Translations under genes and position numbers: made by a program
From: Xylogone sp. PMI_703
Lineage: Eukaryota; Ascomycota; Leotiomycetes
Length of the DNA stretch: 64,000 bases
Direction: 5' to 3'
Assembly (NCBI GenBank): GCA_021399445.1
Contig: JAJTUQ010000001.1
Coordinates: forward strand, 6,386,001 to 6,450,000
Notes under the pieces: model-generated
Databases searched by the model: none
Told to the model about the DNA's origin: nothing
Seen by the model: the letters and a program-made list of their open reading frames with translations, nothing else
Shown: one piece after another, positions 63,330 through 64,000 of the stretch
Numbering within the stretch: position 1 is the stretch's first letter
How the letters are laid out: the number at the start of each line of letters is the position of its first letter

Positions 63330-63347
63330 TTGCTGCTGCTGCTGCTG
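63330..63347. repeat. Short TGC/CTG tract
   Basis: Five to six TGC units within the pyrimidine-rich stretch; same trinucleotide class as the CAG tract but on the opposite strand. Confidence 0.8.
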
Positions 63348-63699
63348 TCGTCTTTCCCTTCCTAGCCCTCAGGCTTTAGGCTTTTAGGCTCGAGCTCCCT
63401 TTCTGCTTCATCTCTCTTCCTGCTCCTCCTGGCTGCAACGGCCTTGCCAATTTTGCTACTACTCCTGCTACTGTTGCTGTTGGGTTGCGAGATTGCAGGT
63501 CAGCGAGTTACCTGCGCTGCCTCATCTTTCCCCCCCATCTATCCTGCCAAAAAAATTCCCCTTCCTTCAATCTTCTCTTCTCTCCAACTTCCCACTTGGG
63601 GCTAGAAAAGAAAGAAGCTCTGCAGGTTTCCTCTTCTAGCTGGGCTCTTTTTATATTTACTTCTTGCCAACACGCCGCAAGGACGCCTTTCTCCTTCTT

Positions 63700-63719
63700 C
63701 TCTCTCCCTTTTGAGAGAG
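63700..63719. repeat. Inverted repeat CTCTCTC / GAGAGAG
   Basis: Seven-base perfect arms separated by six nt, in the leader-like stretch. It could form a hairpin in RNA or mark a GAGA-type site. Confidence 0.5.
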
Positions 63720-64000
63720 CCTGCGAACGCTGGTTTTCCCAAGGTTCGTGACGTTCGTGAAGACTGGTCCACACGCTGTATCTCTCCTCCCGCGTATCTG
63801 CTGCTGCGAAACTACCCGGCTTCGCTCCTGGCCCTCCGAACTGGTCTTGTCTTGTGTCTGTCTTGTCCTATTGCTTCAATACGAAACCTGGGTTGCCTCT
63901 TTCCTCCTGTTTGCTCTGGGTTCTGGTTCTAGCTCTGGCTCTGGCGCTGGCTCCTTGCTTCTGGTCCCTCCCCCTACAAGCAGCAGCAAGTACGGAGTAC

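Larger units (their letters stand above)
62251..64000. other. Gene desert, right part; pyrimidine-rich leader-like DNA
   Basis: From about 62480 the plus strand is strongly C/T-rich with CTT/TCTTC runs, trinucleotide tracts and a short stem (CTCTCTC/GAGAGAG, 63700-63719). Such DNA is typical of long promoters and 5' leaders of fungal regulatory genes, so a plus-strand gene may begin beyond the right edge. No coding region is supported inside the window. Confidence 0.45.

Noticed and set aside
48204..64000. RIP-mutated transposon island
   Set aside because: Base composition is balanced and TpA is not obviously excessive; no terminal repeats, transposase or reverse-transcriptase fragments were recognised in any frame.

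Overview
This window is nuclear DNA from a filamentous ascomycete (Pezizomycotina). The evidence is compact protein-coding genes on both strands, many introns of about 45-70 nt with GTRNGT donors and CTAAC/CTAAT branch-like sites, and a gene set typical of this group: a septin, UFD2, a Ski8-type WD40 protein, cytochrome c1 heme lyase, a fungal cupredoxin-like secreted protein and a DUF7598 protein. The class within Pezizomycotina cannot be settled from the window alone. Most genes are split by introns, so the models given here were assembled by hand from splice signals plus reading frame; every exon junction is an inference that RNA-seq would test.

Layout. 0-12 kb: the 5' end of an unrecognised Lys-rich gene, a complete SMN homolog, a copper-site cupredoxin-like secreted protein, a SERF/4F5 protein, a four-TM DUF7598 protein, guanylate kinase, the Cdc10-type septin, mitochondrial ribosomal protein bL32m and a Ski8 homolog. 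13-31 kb: mitochondrial Holliday-junction resolvase, glutathione reductase, a multi-exon protein I do not recognise (17.1-19.0 kb), a SWIM-RING protein, a tail-anchored atypical (PFA-type) phosphatase, ILV6, a large DUF3712 membrane protein, ornithine carbamoyltransferase and an Aim19-like small membrane protein. 31-48 kb: HLJ1-type ER J-protein next to UFD2, a cyclase-family protein, cytochrome c1 heme lyase, mevalonate diphosphate decarboxylase, VFA1-like protein and YVH1 phosphatase. From 48.2 kb to the right edge (15.8 kb) I find no gene. That desert carries a striking density of TACAGTA/TACTGTA heptamers, short CAG/CTG tracts and, at its right end, a pyrimidine-rich leader-like stretch.

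Functional themes. Up to eight of 25 genes make proteins that act in mitochondria (bL32m, resolvase, ILV6, ornithine carbamoyltransferase, Aim19-like, Cyt2, and probably dual-targeted isoforms of guanylate kinase and glutathione reductase). HLJ1 and UFD2, adjacent and co-oriented, both belong to ER-associated degradation. Many neighbours are divergent and share short upstream regions. No tRNA, rRNA, CRISPR array or intact transposon was recognised.
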